DNA of 64,000 nt from Pseudomonas frederiksbergensis. Its GTDB lineage: Bacteria; Pseudomonadota; Gammaproteobacteria; Pseudomonadales; Pseudomonadaceae. A program made the position numbers and the translations under genes. The notes beneath the pieces were generated by a model, which saw nothing but the letters and a program-made list of their open reading frames with translations, did not search any database and was not told the DNA's origin. Positions 17,461-27,509 of the stretch are shown here, one piece after another (the first letter of the stretch is position 1; every line of letters begins with the position of its first letter). The stretch is taken from positions 124,001 to 188,000 of the forward strand of contig NZ_MOBM01000005.1 in assembly GCF_003732275.1 (NCBI RefSeq), read 5' to 3'.

Positions 17461-17904
17461 ATGGGTTTCGAATTGCGTCCGGCAACGTCTCGTGACCTGG
17501 ACTTTGCTCGTGACCTGACTTGTCGAAATATGCTTCGCTACTACATTCAACATGAGCTGTTGTGGCTGGACGAGGCCTTCGATGTCGCCTGGGAGGGACG
17601 CGAAAACTGGCTGATTGTGCGTGATGACACGTTGATGGGGTATGTCAGTCTGAGCCGTGACGCCAGAGCGTTGTATATCCGTGAATTGCATTTATTAGCA
17701 GCGTACCAGGGGCAGGGCGCCGGTTCCTGGACGATCGATCAGGTATTCGCCATGGCGTGCAGGGAACGACGCCCGGCATTGCGTCTGACCGTCTTTGAAA
17801 ATAATCCGGCAAAAATGCTTTACGAGAGAAAGGGTCTCAAGGTGGTCGGTCAAGACCAGTGTTTCCTGAGAATGCAGCGTGATATCAATGAACTGCATCG
17901 CTGA
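17461..17904 (+). CDS. GNAT-family N-acetyltransferase
   Basis: 147 residues with the GNAT fold: N-terminal LRPATSRDLDFARDL, the acetyl-CoA binding segment AAYQGQGAGSWTIDQV (about 79-94, Q-x-x-G-x-G variant) and the C-terminal ENNPAKMLYERKGLKVVGQ motif. Acceptor unknown. Its ATG directly follows the TGA of the upstream hydrolase, so the two are co-translated and may act on related molecules. Confidence 0.85.
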   Translation: MGFELRPATSRDLDFARDLTCRNMLRYYIQHELLWLDEAFDVAWEGRENWLIVRDDTLMGYVSLSRDARALYIRELHLLAAYQGQGAGSWTIDQVFAMACRERRPALRLTVFENNPAKMLYERKGLKVVGQDQCFLRMQRDINELHR

Positions 17905-17913
17905 AACACACTG

Positions 17914-17963
17914 GCGGCAAGCCTCACAAGAAGAATTGACACTTTTTATATGCGGCTTGCCGC
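17914..17963. terminator. Inverted repeat between GNAT gene and gacA
   Basis: Ten-base arms GCGGCAAGCC/GGCTTGCCGC separated by 30 bases that contain TTGACA. It may end the upstream transcript or belong to the gacA promoter region; no U-run follows directly. Confidence 0.35.
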
Positions 17964-18031
17964 TAGGTCTGCCAGTTGCTTTTTGCTAAGGTGTCCGACA
18001 ACCCAATAAGACCAAATCGCGAGGTGTCTGC

Positions 18032-18673
18032 TTGATTAGGGTGCTAGTAGTCGATGACCATGATCTCGTTCGTACAGGCATTACACGAATGCTGGCTGAC
18101 ATCGATGGCCTGCAAGTAGTCGGCCAGGCTGAGTCAGGGGAGGAATCCCTGCTTAAAGCGCGTGAGTTGAAACCCGATGTGGTGCTGATGGACGTCAAGA
18201 TGCCCGGGATCGGCGGTCTTGAAGCCACGCGCAAATTATTGCGCAGTCATCCGGACATCAAAGTCGTCGCGGTCACCGTGTGCGAAGAAGATCCGTTTCC
18301 TACCCGGCTGTTACAGGCAGGTGCCGCGGGTTACCTGACCAAGGGCGCCGGATTGCCGGAAATGGTCCAGGCCATTCGCCTGGTGTTTGCCGGGCAACGC
18401 TACATCAGCCCGCAAATTGCCCAGCAACTGGCGATCAAGTCGTTCCAGCCAACCAATGATTCGCCCTTCGACGCCTTGTCGGAGCGGGAAATCCAGATTG
18501 CGTTGATGATTGTCGGCTGTCAGAAGGTGCAGATCATTTCCGACAAACTGTGCCTGTCGCCAAAAACAGTGAATACCTACCGTTACCGTATTTTCGAGAA
18601 GCTTTCGATCAGCAGCGATGTCGAGTTGACGCTGTTGGCGGTTCGTCACGGCATGGTTGATGCCAGCCTCTGA
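18032..18673 (+). CDS. gacA: Response regulator GacA
   Basis: 213 residues: receiver domain (1-120) with phosphoacceptor Asp54 (VLMDVKMPG), acidic pocket VDDHD at 7-11 and Lys104, then a LuxR-type HTH (about 148-205, [13 protein letters not shown]...[16 protein letters not shown]). The sequence follows Pseudomonas GacA throughout. Phosphorylated by GacS, it activates the small RNAs that titrate RsmA/CsrA and so controls secondary metabolism and biocontrol traits. The start is TTG, with GAGGTG five bases upstream, as is usual for gacA. It is followed two bases later by uvrC, a conserved pair. Confidence 0.97.
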   Translation: MIRVLVVDDHDLVRTGITRMLADIDGLQVVGQAESGEESLLKARELKPDVVLMDVKMPGIGGLEATRKLLRSHPDIKVVAVTVCEEDPFPTRLLQAGAAGYLTKGAGLPEMVQAIRLVFAGQRYISPQIAQQLAIKSFQPTNDSPFDALSEREIQIALMIVGCQKVQIISDKLCLSPKTVNTYRYRIFEKLSISSDVELTLLAVRHGMVDASL

Positions 18674-18675
18674 AA

Positions 18676-20499
18676 ATGACTGAAATATTCGATCCAAGTG
18701 CTTTTCTGTCGACGGTCAGTGGGCGGCCGGGCGTCTATCGCATGTTCGACAGCGACGCGCGCCTGCTTTATGTCGGCAAAGCCAAAAATCTCAAGAAACG
18801 TTTGGCGAGCTATTTCCGCAAAGCCGGTCTTGCCCCCAAGACCGCTGCGCTGGTGGGCCGTATCGCCCAGGTCGAAACCACCATCACGGCCAACGAAACC
18901 GAAGCCTTGCTGCTTGAGCAGACGCTGATCAAGGAATGGCGTCCGCCGTACAACATCCTGCTGCGCGACGACAAATCCTACCCTTACGTCTTTCTCTCGG
19001 ATGGCCAGTTCCCACGCTTGAGCATTCATCGGGGCGCGAAAAAGGCCAAGGGCAAATATTTCGGCCCTTATCCCAGCGCAGGGGCGATTCGCGAAAGCCT
19101 CAGTCTGCTGCAAAAGGCTTTTTTTGTTCGTCAGTGCGAAGACAGCTTTTACAAGAACCGTGCTCGACCTTGTCTGCAATACCAGATCAAGCGCTGCAAG
19201 GCGCCGTGTGTGGGATTGGTGGAGCCCGAGGTGTATGCCGAAGATGTACGCCACTCGGTGATGTTCCTTGAAGGGCGCAGCAACGCCCTGGCGGACGAGT
19301 TGTCTGCGGCCATGGAGGAGGCGGCGGTCAACCTCGAGTTCGAGCGCGCCGCCGAGTTGCGTGACCAGATCTCATTGCTGCGTCGGGTCCAGGACCAGCA
19401 GAGCATGGAAGGCGGGACGGGCGATGTTGATGTGATTGCGGCGTTCGTCAACCCAGGTGGCGCCTGCGTGCATTTGATCAGTGTGCGCGGTGGCCGGGTG
19501 TTGGGGAGCAAGAACTTCTTTCCGCAGGTGGGTATCGAGGAAGACGTTTCCGAAGTCATGGCAGCGTTCCTCGGCCAATATTTCATCAGCAGTCCGGAGC
19601 GCGACTTGCCGAGCGAGCTGATCGTCAACGTGGTTCACGAAGACTTTCCGACCCTGATCGCAGCCATCGAAGAGCTGCGCGGTCGCGAACTGACCATCAG
19701 CCATCGAGTGCGCGGCACCCGAGCACGCTGGCAGCAATTGGCGGTCACCAATGCCGAGCAAGCGCTGGGCGCACGTCTGGCTAACCGACAACACGTTGCA
19801 GCACGTTTCGATGCCTTGGCCGAAGTGCTGAAACTGGACGAGCCGCCGCAACGTCTCGAGTGTTACGACATCAGCCATTCCAGCGGTGAGGCCACTGTAG
19901 CCTCCTGTGTAGTGTTCGGCCCGGAAGGCCCGATCAAGTCCGACTACCGCCGCTACAACATTGAAGGCGTTACCCCGGGCGATGACTATGCTGCGATGCA
20001 CCAGGCCCTGACCCGACGCTTCAGCAAATTGAAGGACGGCGAGGGCAAGTTGCCGGACATCCTGCTGGTCGACGGCGGTAAAGGTCAGCTGTCCATGGCC
20101 CGTGACGTGCTTAACGAACTGGCTGTGCCAGACCTGATTCTCTTGGGTGTGGCCAAGGGCGCGACGCGCAAGGCCGGTTTCGAAACCCTGTACCTCAACG
20201 ACGCGGCCCATGAATTCACCTTGCGCGGCGATTCCCCCGCGCTGCATTTGATCCAGCAGATCCGCGACGAAGCCCACCGTTTCGCGATTACCGGGCACCG
20301 CGCACGTCGTGGAAAAACTCGCCGCACGTCTACACTTGAGGGCGTTGCCGGCGTCGGACCAACACGTCGACGCGATTTGTTGAAACATTTTGGTGGATTG
20401 CAGGAGCTGTCTCGTGCCAGCATCGAAGAGATCGCCAAAGCACCCGGAATCAGCAAAAAGCTCGCAGAGTTGATTTATGCAAATCTGCACAGCGAGTAG
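18676..20499 (+). CDS. uvrC: Excinuclease ABC subunit C
   Basis: 607 residues, full length. Domains: GIY-YIG nuclease at the N-terminus ([10 protein letters not shown]...[14 protein letters not shown]) for the 3' incision, a Cys-rich linker ([13 protein letters not shown]), the UVR motif that contacts UvrB (about 205-240), the RNase H-like domain for the 5' incision ([23 protein letters not shown]) and a C-terminal helix-hairpin-helix pair ([19 protein letters not shown]). It works with UvrAB in nucleotide excision repair. Co-transcribed with gacA. Confidence 0.97.
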   Translation: MTEIFDPSAFLSTVSGRPGVYRMFDSDARLLYVGKAKNLKKRLASYFRKAGLAPKTAALVGRIAQVETTITANETEALLLEQTLIKEWRPPYNILLRDDKSYPYVFLSDGQFPRLSIHRGAKKAKGKYFGPYPSAGAIRESLSLLQKAFFVRQCEDSFYKNRARPCLQYQIKRCKAPCVGLVEPEVYAEDVRHSVMFLEGRSNALADELSAAMEEAAVNLEFERAAELRDQISLLRRVQDQQSMEGGTGDVDVIAAFVNPGGACVHLISVRGGRVLGSKNFFPQVGIEEDVSEVMAAFLGQYFISSPERDLPSELIVNVVHEDFPTLIAAIEELRGRELTISHRVRGTRARWQQLAVTNAEQALGARLANRQHVAARFDALAEVLKLDEPPQRLECYDISHSSGEATVASCVVFGPEGPIKSDYRRYNIEGVTPGDDYAAMHQALTRRFSKLKDGEGKLPDILLVDGGKGQLSMARDVLNELAVPDLILLGVAKGATRKAGFETLYLNDAAHEFTLRGDSPALHLIQQIRDEAHRFAITGHRARRGKTRRTSTLEGVAGVGPTRRRDLLKHFGGLQELSRASIEEIAKAPGISKKLAELIYANLHSE

Positions 20500-20532
20500 A
20501 ATGCCCAACTCACCTCGTAGCCAGTTGTGCCG

Positions 20533-21093
20533 ATGAATATCCCTAATCTGATTACCGTTCTACGCGTCCTGCTCATCCCGATCTTCATTTTGCTGTTTTA
20601 TTTGCCTTACCACTGGAGCTATTTGGCGTCCGCCTCGGTCTTCGCATTTGCCGCCGCGACCGACTGGCTCGACGGGTATCTGGCCCGTCGTCTGGAACAA
20701 AGCACGCCGTTCGGGGCCTTCCTCGATCCTGTTGCGGACAAGCTGATGGTCGCCGTTGCCCTGGTTCTGCTGGTGCAAGAGCATGGCAATCTGTGGCTCA
20801 CGCTGCCGGCCGCCGTTATCATCGGTCGCGAAATTGTCGTCTCGGCACTGCGCGAGTGGATGGCCGAGCTCGGTGCCCGCGCCCATGTAGCGGTGTCGAA
20901 CCTGGGCAAATGGAAAACCGCCGCGCAAATGCTGGCGCTGGTGATCCTGCTGGCCAATCCTTCGGACTTCACCTTCTGGGTCCTGATGGGTTACGCCTTG
21001 CTGCTGGTGTCTGCTGGCCTGACGTTGTGGTCCATGGTCCAATACTTGCGGGCTGCCTGGCCGCATCTGAAGACCGACGTGGAAAAGAAATAA
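20533..21093 (+). CDS. pgsA: CDP-diacylglycerol-glycerol-3-phosphate 3-phosphatidyltransferase
   Basis: 186-residue integral membrane enzyme (EC 2.7.8.5) making phosphatidylglycerol phosphate, the first committed step to phosphatidylglycerol. The CDP-alcohol phosphotransferase motif is complete: D44-x2-D47-G-x2-A-R-x8-G61-x3-D65-x3-D69. Several membrane helices are clear. I use ATG at 20533 ([16 protein letters not shown]), matching other PgsA proteins; GTG two codons earlier is in frame. It lies 33 bases after uvrC, the standard gacA-uvrC-pgsA order. Confidence 0.96.
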   Translation: MNIPNLITVLRVLLIPIFILLFYLPYHWSYLASASVFAFAAATDWLDGYLARRLEQSTPFGAFLDPVADKLMVAVALVLLVQEHGNLWLTLPAAVIIGREIVVSALREWMAELGARAHVAVSNLGKWKTAAQMLALVILLANPSDFTFWVLMGYALLLVSAGLTLWSMVQYLRAAWPHLKTDVEKK

Positions 21094-21113
21094 AACTTTT
21101 TTGAATCAAGGGG

Positions 21114-21141
21114 TTGACGGGGCATCAGGATTCTATAGAAT
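21114..21141 (+). promoter_or_regulatory. Promoter of tRNA-Gly
   Basis: TTGACG at 21114-21119 and TAGAAT at 21136-21141 with a 16-base spacer, 15 bases before the mature tRNA 5' end. Confidence 0.75.
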
Positions 21142-21156
21142 GCGCCTCACCAAGAC

Positions 21157-21272
<116 letters not shown>

Positions 21273-21402
21273 GCCTGTAAGATGCCTAAGCGTTTGATGC
21301 GCTGTGCTAGACGTTCGAGCATTCCTGCTGGGATCAGCAAACTCCCAGGCCAAACCCACCCGATGATCCGGTACCTGACGCGTTGACCAGGCCAGGTCTG
21401 CA

Positions 21403-22338
21403 TCAGTTTGCTGACGTCCAGACTGCATCCTTCACGTCCAGTCGTTTAGGCAACAGCTTGTTGGCATAAAACAGATCTGCCGTGGCCTGCTGCGCTTCGA
21501 TGATTTTTTCATCAATAGGCAGTACCGGTGACGGCGGCCGATTATCCACGTAACGAGCGATCACGGCTTCGGGCAGCCCCATGGATTGAGTCAGCACCCG
21601 AAGGCTTGCTTCGCGTTGGCTGCGAGTCAGGGCTTCGGCTGCGGTAAGCTCATCGAGCAGTGCATGCAGGAAAGCACCGTGGTTTTGGGCAAAGTCGCGC
21701 CGGGCGGTGTAGACCGGGCCGGAGAGGCCCAGTCCTTCACCGTTGGCGAGTACGCGGCCGCCGTTCTGGCTCAGGGCCAGTGAAGCGTAGGGGTCCCAGA
21801 TCGCCCAGGCATCGACGCTACCTTGTTCGAATGCCGCGCGTGCATCTGCGGGAGGTAGGTAGATCGGCTGGATGTCTTTGTAGCTCAGACCAGCCTTGTT
21901 CAAGGCGCGCAGGATCAGGTTGTGTGAACTGGAGCCTTTCTGGAAGGCGACTTTTTTACCTTTGAGCTGGGCAACGTCGTGCAGTGGGCTATCACCGCGC
22001 ACCAGGATGGTTTCGGCCTGGGGTTTGGCCGGCTCGGCGCCGATGTACACCAGGTCGGCACCGGCCGCCTGGGCGAACAGCGGTGGGATGTCGCCCGTGG
22101 AGCCGACGTCCAGCGCGCCGATGTTCAGTGCTTCGAGCATCTGCGGCCCGGCTGGGAATTCGATCCACTTGAGGGCAGTCTGCCCGAAGCGTTTTTCCAG
22201 GAGGCCGTGTTCCTTGGCAAGTACCAAGGCGATCGAGCCCTTCTGGTAACCGATCCTCAGCGTCGCGGGGTCCGCCGCAGCGATGTGGGTCAGGCCGAGC
22301 AGGGCAAGACCTGCACAGATTTTTTTCAGAAATCTCAT
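21403..22338 (-). CDS. SsuA-like aliphatic sulfonate binding protein
   Basis: 311 residues with signal peptide (MRFLKKICAGLALLGLTHIAAA). The mature part opens with LRIGYQKGSIALVLAKEHGLLEKRFG and has EFPAGPQMLEALNIGALDVG and AWAIWDPY, the pattern of SsuA/TauA periplasmic proteins for sulfonates and related small organosulfur compounds. It lies 69 bases after a class-C monooxygenase gene that probably acts on the imported ligand. No permease or ATPase is next to it; the only such pair in the block is at 50350-52012. Start set at the signal peptide, 16 codons into the open frame. Confidence 0.88.
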   Translation of the reverse strand: MRFLKKICAGLALLGLTHIAAADPATLRIGYQKGSIALVLAKEHGLLEKRFGQTALKWIEFPAGPQMLEALNIGALDVGSTGDIPPLFAQAAGADLVYIGAEPAKPQAETILVRGDSPLHDVAQLKGKKVAFQKGSSSHNLILRALNKAGLSYKDIQPIYLPPADARAAFEQGSVDAWAIWDPYASLALSQNGGRVLANGEGLGLSGPVYTARRDFAQNHGAFLHALLDELTAAEALTRSQREASLRVLTQSMGLPEAVIARYVDNRPPSPVLPIDEKIIEAQQATADLFYANKLLPKRLDVKDAVWTSAN

Positions 22339-22407
22339 TGTCGTCTCTCTTTGCAGTGCCGGAATTCTAGAGGTCGCTCCCGGCATTGGAGGGGTTAAGG
22401 TTGCTTG

Positions 22408-23742
22408 TCAGGCCGATACGAACCTGTTGCCCGGGCGCGCCAGGCCAAGGTTTTCCCGTAGGGTTCGGCCTTCGTACTCACGGCGAAACAGCCCGCGCCT
22501 TTGCAGTTCGGGCACCACCTGCTGCGCGAAGTCTTCCAGCCCACCGGGCAGGTGTGGGACCAACACATTGAAACCGTCCGCTGCGTCGCTTTCGAACCAG
22601 TTCTGCAATTCATCAGCAATTTGTCCCGGTGTGCCGATCAGGCTGTAATGCCCACGGCCACCGGAGATTCTGCGGCCCAATTGCGCCAGGCTGAGGTTTT
22701 CCGAGCCAGCCAGGTCCATCAGCAGTTTCTGTCGGCTTTGCTGGCCGCTCTCGGTCAGCGGGAGCTCAGGCAATGGGGCGTCCGGCGGGTAACCGGATAA
22801 ATCGAAGTTGCCCAGCATTCGCCCAAGCAGTGCGATGCCGACTTCGGGCTCGACCAGCGCCTGGAACTCTTCGAACTTCTCCCAGGCTTGCGCTTGCGTC
22901 TCACCGACCACGACAAACACCCCCGGCATGATTTTCAGCGAGTCAGGGCTGCGTCCGAACGCTTCCAGGCGGCCCTTCAAATCGGCATAGAAAGCCTGGG
23001 CATTGGCCAGTGATGTCTGCGCGGTAAACACCACTTCAGCGGTTTGCGCCGCCAGCTCCCGGCCGGTTTGTGAAGCGCCGGCCTGGACGACTACCGGTTG
23101 GCCTTGTGGGGAGCGGGCAACGTTCAGCGGGCCTTTGACTTTGAAGTATTCGCCGCTGTGATCCAGGACATGCCGCTTGCCTGGGTCGTAGTACTGACCC
23201 GAAGCCTTATCTCGGATGAAAGCGTCATCTTCCCAGCTATCCCAGAGGCCGGTGACGACTTGGTGAAATTCCCGGGCACGACGGTAGCGCTCGGCGTGAC
23301 CGATGTGTTCTTCGCGGCCGAAATTCGCCGCTTCCGCGGCAGCGTCGGAAGTCACTAAATTCCAGCCCGCGCGGCCGCCGGACAGGTGATCCAGGGAGGC
23401 AAAATTACGCGCCACAGGGTAGGGCTCGTTGTAGCTCGTCGTGGCGGTAGCGATTAGTCCGATGTGCTCGGTGACTGCGCTCAGGGCCGACAGCAGGGAC
23501 AGTGGCTCGAAGTGATCCGAGCGCGCCATGCGGCTGGCCACTTCACCCGTCGCCGCGGCGACGCTGTCGGCGACAAACAAAGCATCGAATCTGGCCGTTT
23601 CAGCGATCTGGGCCAGATGTTTGTAGTGTTTGAAATCCAGCCCTGCGTCGGCTGGAACCTGTGGATGGCGCCACGCCGCGACATGGTGCCCGGTGGCCAT
23701 CAGAAAAGCGCCCAGTTTGAGTTGGCGGGTTGTGCGGGTCAT
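22408..23742 (-). CDS. FMNH2-dependent monooxygenase, NtaA/SnaA/DszA family (copy 1)
   Basis: 444 residues of the class-C luciferase-like fold; [39 protein letters not shown] and the late LIGTPGQIADELQNWF are typical of NtaA/SnaA/SoxA enzymes, which use reduced FMN from a separate reductase to oxidise nitrilotriacetate, sulfones or other small substrates. The substrate is unknown; pairing with an SsuA-like protein and a TonB receptor suggests an organosulfur source. ATG at 23742 has AAGGAA seven bases upstream. About 40% similar by eye to the enzyme at 41984. Confidence 0.9.
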   Translation of the reverse strand: MTRTTRQLKLGAFLMATGHHVAAWRHPQVPADAGLDFKHYKHLAQIAETARFDALFVADSVAAATGEVASRMARSDHFEPLSLLSALSAVTEHIGLIATATTSYNEPYPVARNFASLDHLSGGRAGWNLVTSDAAAEAANFGREEHIGHAERYRRAREFHQVVTGLWDSWEDDAFIRDKASGQYYDPGKRHVLDHSGEYFKVKGPLNVARSPQGQPVVVQAGASQTGRELAAQTAEVVFTAQTSLANAQAFYADLKGRLEAFGRSPDSLKIMPGVFVVVGETQAQAWEKFEEFQALVEPEVGIALLGRMLGNFDLSGYPPDAPLPELPLTESGQQSRQKLLMDLAGSENLSLAQLGRRISGGRGHYSLIGTPGQIADELQNWFESDAADGFNVLVPHLPGGLEDFAQQVVPELQRRGLFRREYEGRTLRENLGLARPGNRFVSA

Positions 23743-23781
23743 AGCCAGTTCCTTGATCAATCGTTGAGCGCGCGTAACGGC

Positions 23782-26040
23782 TTAAAAATCCTTGCGCACT
23801 TGCACACCGAAATAACGCTCGTCGTCCCGAGGCACAGCCCGGTAGATGTAGTTGCCACCACTGGCCAACAGCGGTGAGTAGGGTTTGTCGGCGAGGTTTT
23901 TGCCCAGCAGCGCTACGCGCCAGCCTTCGTTGTAATCGGCCAGGGCAATGCTGGCATTCCAGATGCCGTAGGCGCCCTGTTTGGTATCCGGATTTTGGCT
24001 AATGTCGTACTGCACTTCGCTCTGCCAGCTGTAGTCGGTCCCCACTTCAATATCCAGGCCGTTGTCCAGCGGAATGCTGTAGTCGGCGCGCACGTAACTC
24101 TTCCAGTCCGGGCTGTACGGCAGCGGTTTGCCGTTGACGTTGCACGAAGCCGCTGCGCCCGCTGGGCAGGCGAACTCGTCGATCCGGGCGCGTGTGTAGG
24201 CCAGGGCGCCGGAGAACTTGAGTTGTTGAGTCGCCTGTAACGTGTAATCCAGTTCGACCCCTTCGGTACTGACGCTGCCAGCATTGATCAGGCGAGTCAC
24301 CACTTGACCTGCGACGGTGTCGAAAAAGTTTGCCTGGTAGTTGTCGTAGTCGCTGTGGAACACCGCTAGATTGGTGGTCAGGCGATTGTTCCATGAGGTC
24401 GCCTTGATGCCGACTTCCCAAGTGTTGGAGGTTTCCGGTTTCAGCGCTTCGGTATCGCGTGGTTGCATGTTGAAGAACACGTTGTAGGCCGGGCCTTTAT
24501 AACCTCGCGAATAGGTCAGGTAGGTAGTGACCGCGTCGCTCAAGTCGTACTGAACGCCGAGTCGACCGGACCAGCCGTCTTCGTCCACTGAGCCTGCGCT
24601 GCTGGTATCCGGCTGAATGCCGCTGACAGCGGTGGCCGAGGTGGAGACACGGCGGTGATCGTATTCCAGATCGTCGTGAGTCCAGCGCAGGCCGGCGATG
24701 CCGCGAAAGTCCGAAGTGAAATTGAGGGTGCTTTCGCCGAACACCGCATAGCTGTCGCTGGTGGTGCTGTAGTCGGCGACGCCACGATTGACGGTGGTGG
24801 GGATGGTCAACGTGCGCCGGTAGGTTTCCTCATCCTTGCCGTGCATGTAGAACAGGCCGCCAACGTATTCCAGGAACTGGCCTTTGGGCGAGGCCAGGCG
24901 CAGCTCCTGTGAGTACTGGTTGTAGTCCAGCTCGCCTTTGTCGGCGGTGCCGGGGAAGGCCGTGGTGATGGTGCCGAGACGGTCGCCGTCCTGGTACTGG
25001 GTATTGTCCCAACCGCGCCAAGCCGTGATGGACGTCAGGGTGTAATCGCCAAGGTTCCAGTCGAGCTGGCCGGACAGCCCCTTATTGATGTCGTCCACAT
25101 GGCTGCGGGTATCGGTATTTATATCGCGGTTGTCACTGCTGGCTCCTACCGGGTTCAAGGCATTGGCGAACGCCGGGGTCAGGGCTTTGCTGACCACGCC
25201 ATTAGGTGCGTCGTCATGGGACTGCATGTAGTCGGCCGCGAGGGTGAAGGTGATGTCGTCGTTGGGGGTGAACGCCAGCTTGCCGCGCAGGCCCTTACGG
25301 TTGTAGCCGTTGACTTCCTGACCGTTGTGCTCGTTGTCGACATTCCCATCGTAGCTGCCGAACAGGGTAGTGATCGAACCCTTCAGGGTGTCCGGAATCA
25401 GGCTGCCGCCAATGCCGAAACGGGTGCGGCTTTCATTGCCGCTGTAGTAGGACTGGTCGATGTAACCGTGGGTTTCGGCGGTGGGCGCCTTGGTCACGAT
25501 GTTCAGCACACCGGCCGAGGCGTTCTTGCCGAACAGCGTGCCCTGCGGGCCGCGCAGCACTTCGATGCGTTCCAGATCGAGAAGGTCGAGGGTGGCCTGG
25601 CCAGGGCGGCCGTAAACCACGCCGTCGATCACGGTTGCCACCGTTGGTTCGACGCCGGGGGAGGTGGAAATGGTTCCGACCCCGCGGATGAACAGCGAGG
25701 TGTCTTTGTTCGACGCGCCGGTACGGAAATTCAGCGACGGCACCTGTTGGACGATACTGGCTACGCCGTTGCGGTTGTCACCCTCCAACTGTTCGCCGTC
25801 CACCACCGAAACCGCCACCGGGACTTTTTGAAGGGATTCTTCGCGGCGGGTGGCCGTGACGGTGACTGCCTCCAGGGTCAGCGGTTGAAGCTGGGCGGCT
25901 GCGGTCCTGTCCGCGGCAATGGCATAGGGCAGCGGCAACGCTGTGAGCCCCGCCAGTAACAGGCCGAAACGCTGCTGGCGTGGCGTGGCGGCGCGTATCG
26001 AACGCGCCAGCTTTTGTTGTTCCCCAAGAATGTAATGCAT
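23782..26040 (-). CDS. TonB-dependent outer-membrane receptor (1)
   Basis: 752 residues. Signal peptide (about 1-42) is followed by a TonB box-like region (LEAVTVTATRREESLQ), plug domain (VPVAVSVVDGEQL...RIEVLRGPQGTLFGKNASAG) and a 22-strand barrel ending correctly in aromatic DERYFGVQVRKDF. The plug resembles iron-catecholate/FecA-like and sulfate-ester receptors. It heads the leftward unit with a monooxygenase and a binding protein. A promoter and a perfect LacI-type operator lie upstream at 26146-26194, so the LacI regulator encoded divergently probably represses it. Confidence 0.92.
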   Translation of the reverse strand: MHYILGEQQKLARSIRAATPRQQRFGLLLAGLTALPLPYAIAADRTAAAQLQPLTLEAVTVTATRREESLQKVPVAVSVVDGEQLEGDNRNGVASIVQQVPSLNFRTGASNKDTSLFIRGVGTISTSPGVEPTVATVIDGVVYGRPGQATLDLLDLERIEVLRGPQGTLFGKNASAGVLNIVTKAPTAETHGYIDQSYYSGNESRTRFGIGGSLIPDTLKGSITTLFGSYDGNVDNEHNGQEVNGYNRKGLRGKLAFTPNDDITFTLAADYMQSHDDAPNGVVSKALTPAFANALNPVGASSDNRDINTDTRSHVDDINKGLSGQLDWNLGDYTLTSITAWRGWDNTQYQDGDRLGTITTAFPGTADKGELDYNQYSQELRLASPKGQFLEYVGGLFYMHGKDEETYRRTLTIPTTVNRGVADYSTTSDSYAVFGESTLNFTSDFRGIAGLRWTHDDLEYDHRRVSTSATAVSGIQPDTSSAGSVDEDGWSGRLGVQYDLSDAVTTYLTYSRGYKGPAYNVFFNMQPRDTEALKPETSNTWEVGIKATSWNNRLTTNLAVFHSDYDNYQANFFDTVAGQVVTRLINAGSVSTEGVELDYTLQATQQLKFSGALAYTRARIDEFACPAGAAASCNVNGKPLPYSPDWKSYVRADYSIPLDNGLDIEVGTDYSWQSEVQYDISQNPDTKQGAYGIWNASIALADYNEGWRVALLGKNLADKPYSPLLASGGNYIYRAVPRDDERYFGVQVRKDF

Positions 26041-26145
26041 CGTTGTGCCTGCTTGGAAGTTGCCCTGAACCGCCGCTGACCTTTAGCCACGGCGCCTTGA
26101 ATTTGTCTTGGGCATTCGCTCGAGCGAGTAGCAGACAGAACGCTT

Positions 26146-26159
26146 TGGTAGCGCTACCA
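26146..26159. promoter_or_regulatory. LacI-type operator TGGTAGCGCTACCA
   Basis: A perfect 14-base palindrome with the central CG step typical of LacI-family sites, in the divergent gap between the receptor and the lacI-type gene. It falls just downstream of the receptor's -10, where binding would block initiation. A second 12-base palindrome, TCGCTCGAGCGA, is at 26116-26127. Confidence 0.7.
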
Positions 26160-26164
26160 TTATC

Positions 26165-26194
26165 AGTATTGGGAAAACCGTTATAGATCGTCAA
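26165..26194 (-). promoter_or_regulatory. Candidate sigma-70 promoter of TonB receptor 1
   Basis: Minus strand: TTGACG (26189-26194), 18-base spacer, AATACT (26165-26170). The operator starts six bases beyond the -10 box. Confidence 0.5.
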
Positions 26195-26246
26195 ATACTA
26201 AAAAATTATCTTTATATTCTTTTAACTTATTAACAAGGATCCCTCC

Positions 26247-27293
26247 TTGAGTATTGAAAAGACTCCTGGGCGCAAGCGCCGCGGCGCCGGACGCGTGACG
26301 TTGAATACGGTGGCCAAGCACGCCGGCGTCTCGGCTATCACCGTCTCGCGTTATTTCAACCAGCCGGAGCAGGTCTCGCCCGAGCGTCGCGAGCGGATCG
26401 CGGCGGCGGTCAATGAGCTGGGTTATGTACCGAACCTGGTGGCCGGTGGGCTGGCGTCGGCGCGGGGCAAGATCGTGGCGATGGTGATCCCGAACATCTC
26501 CGGCCCGATCTTCGCCGACACCCTTCAAGGCTTCAGCGACACCCTCAGCCTGCACGGTTACCAGCTGCTGCTGGCATCGAGTTATTTCTCACTGGAACAA
26601 GAGGAAAACGCGGTCCGGGCGTTCCTTGGTTGGTCACCGGCGGCGCTGGTGCTGACCAGCCATTACCACAGCGCCGGCACCGAAAAAATGATCGCGGAGG
26701 CGGACATTCCGGTGATTGAAACCTGGGATTACCAACCTGAACGTGAACCGGTGCAGATCGGTTTTTCCCACTATGAAGTCGGTGTAACTGCCGTTCGTTA
26801 TCTGCACGGCAAAGGTTATCGACGCATCGCTTTTGTGCAGAACAGCATGGTGGGAGACCTCAGCGCGCAGGAGCGTTGCGACGGCTACGCCGCGACATTG
26901 CTGGCGTTGGAGCTGGAGCCATGGGTGTTTACGCCGGACGCCGGCCGGGCGCCGTTCGAAGCAGGCAAGCAAGCCATGGATGCGTTGATGAGCGAGGCCT
27001 TGCGTCCCGACGCGATCATTTTCGCCAACGATAACCTTGCCGCTGGTGGCTTGTTGGCCGGAAAAAGGGCCGGGCTGAACATCCCCGAAGATTGCGCGGT
27101 GTTTGGCTTTGGCGATTATCCATTTGCCGAAATGCTGTTGCCGAGCCTGAGCACCATCAAGCCCCCGGCGCTGGAAATTGGCGTTCTGGCCGCCACGCGT
27201 GTACTGGAGAGTCTGGGCCGCCTGCCGGTGGAGGATGACGTATCGCGATTGAATCTGCTGGCTTGTCGTGTGATCGAGCGTGAGAGCGCATGA
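26247..27293 (+). CDS. LacI-family transcriptional regulator
   Basis: 348 residues: N-terminal HTH (TLNTVAKHAGVSAITVSRYF, about 18-37, then hinge helix NLVAGGLASARG) and a periplasmic-binding-like sensor (about 70-345, VAMVIPNISGPIFADTLQGF). It most resembles GntR-type LacI members that sense gluconate or sugar-like ligands. The start is TTG at 26247 with AAGGA seven bases upstream. Divergent from the TonB receptor and probably its repressor through TGGTAGCGCTACCA; also probably self-regulated. Confidence 0.9.
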   Translation: MSIEKTPGRKRRGAGRVTLNTVAKHAGVSAITVSRYFNQPEQVSPERRERIAAAVNELGYVPNLVAGGLASARGKIVAMVIPNISGPIFADTLQGFSDTLSLHGYQLLLASSYFSLEQEENAVRAFLGWSPAALVLTSHYHSAGTEKMIAEADIPVIETWDYQPEREPVQIGFSHYEVGVTAVRYLHGKGYRRIAFVQNSMVGDLSAQERCDGYAATLLALELEPWVFTPDAGRAPFEAGKQAMDALMSEALRPDAIIFANDNLAAGGLLAGKRAGLNIPEDCAVFGFGDYPFAEMLLPSLSTIKPPALEIGVLAATRVLESLGRLPVEDDVSRLNLLACRVIERESA

Positions 27294-27509
27294 GTGGTAT
27301 TTATATCCATAAAAATTGCATAACTGGATAACCCAATATTCATGTCGACATGGACGCCGGAAAATTACGCTGCGCCATCAGCTCGATTTGAAAGAGACAA
27401 CTGCGCAATGGCCTCGCCCCTTCACGTGCTCTGAGTCCGATACGGCTACCACTTGAACCCGCAGACGGGGCATGACAGCATCGGCGAGTCAATAAAAAGA
27501 ACCACCCCG

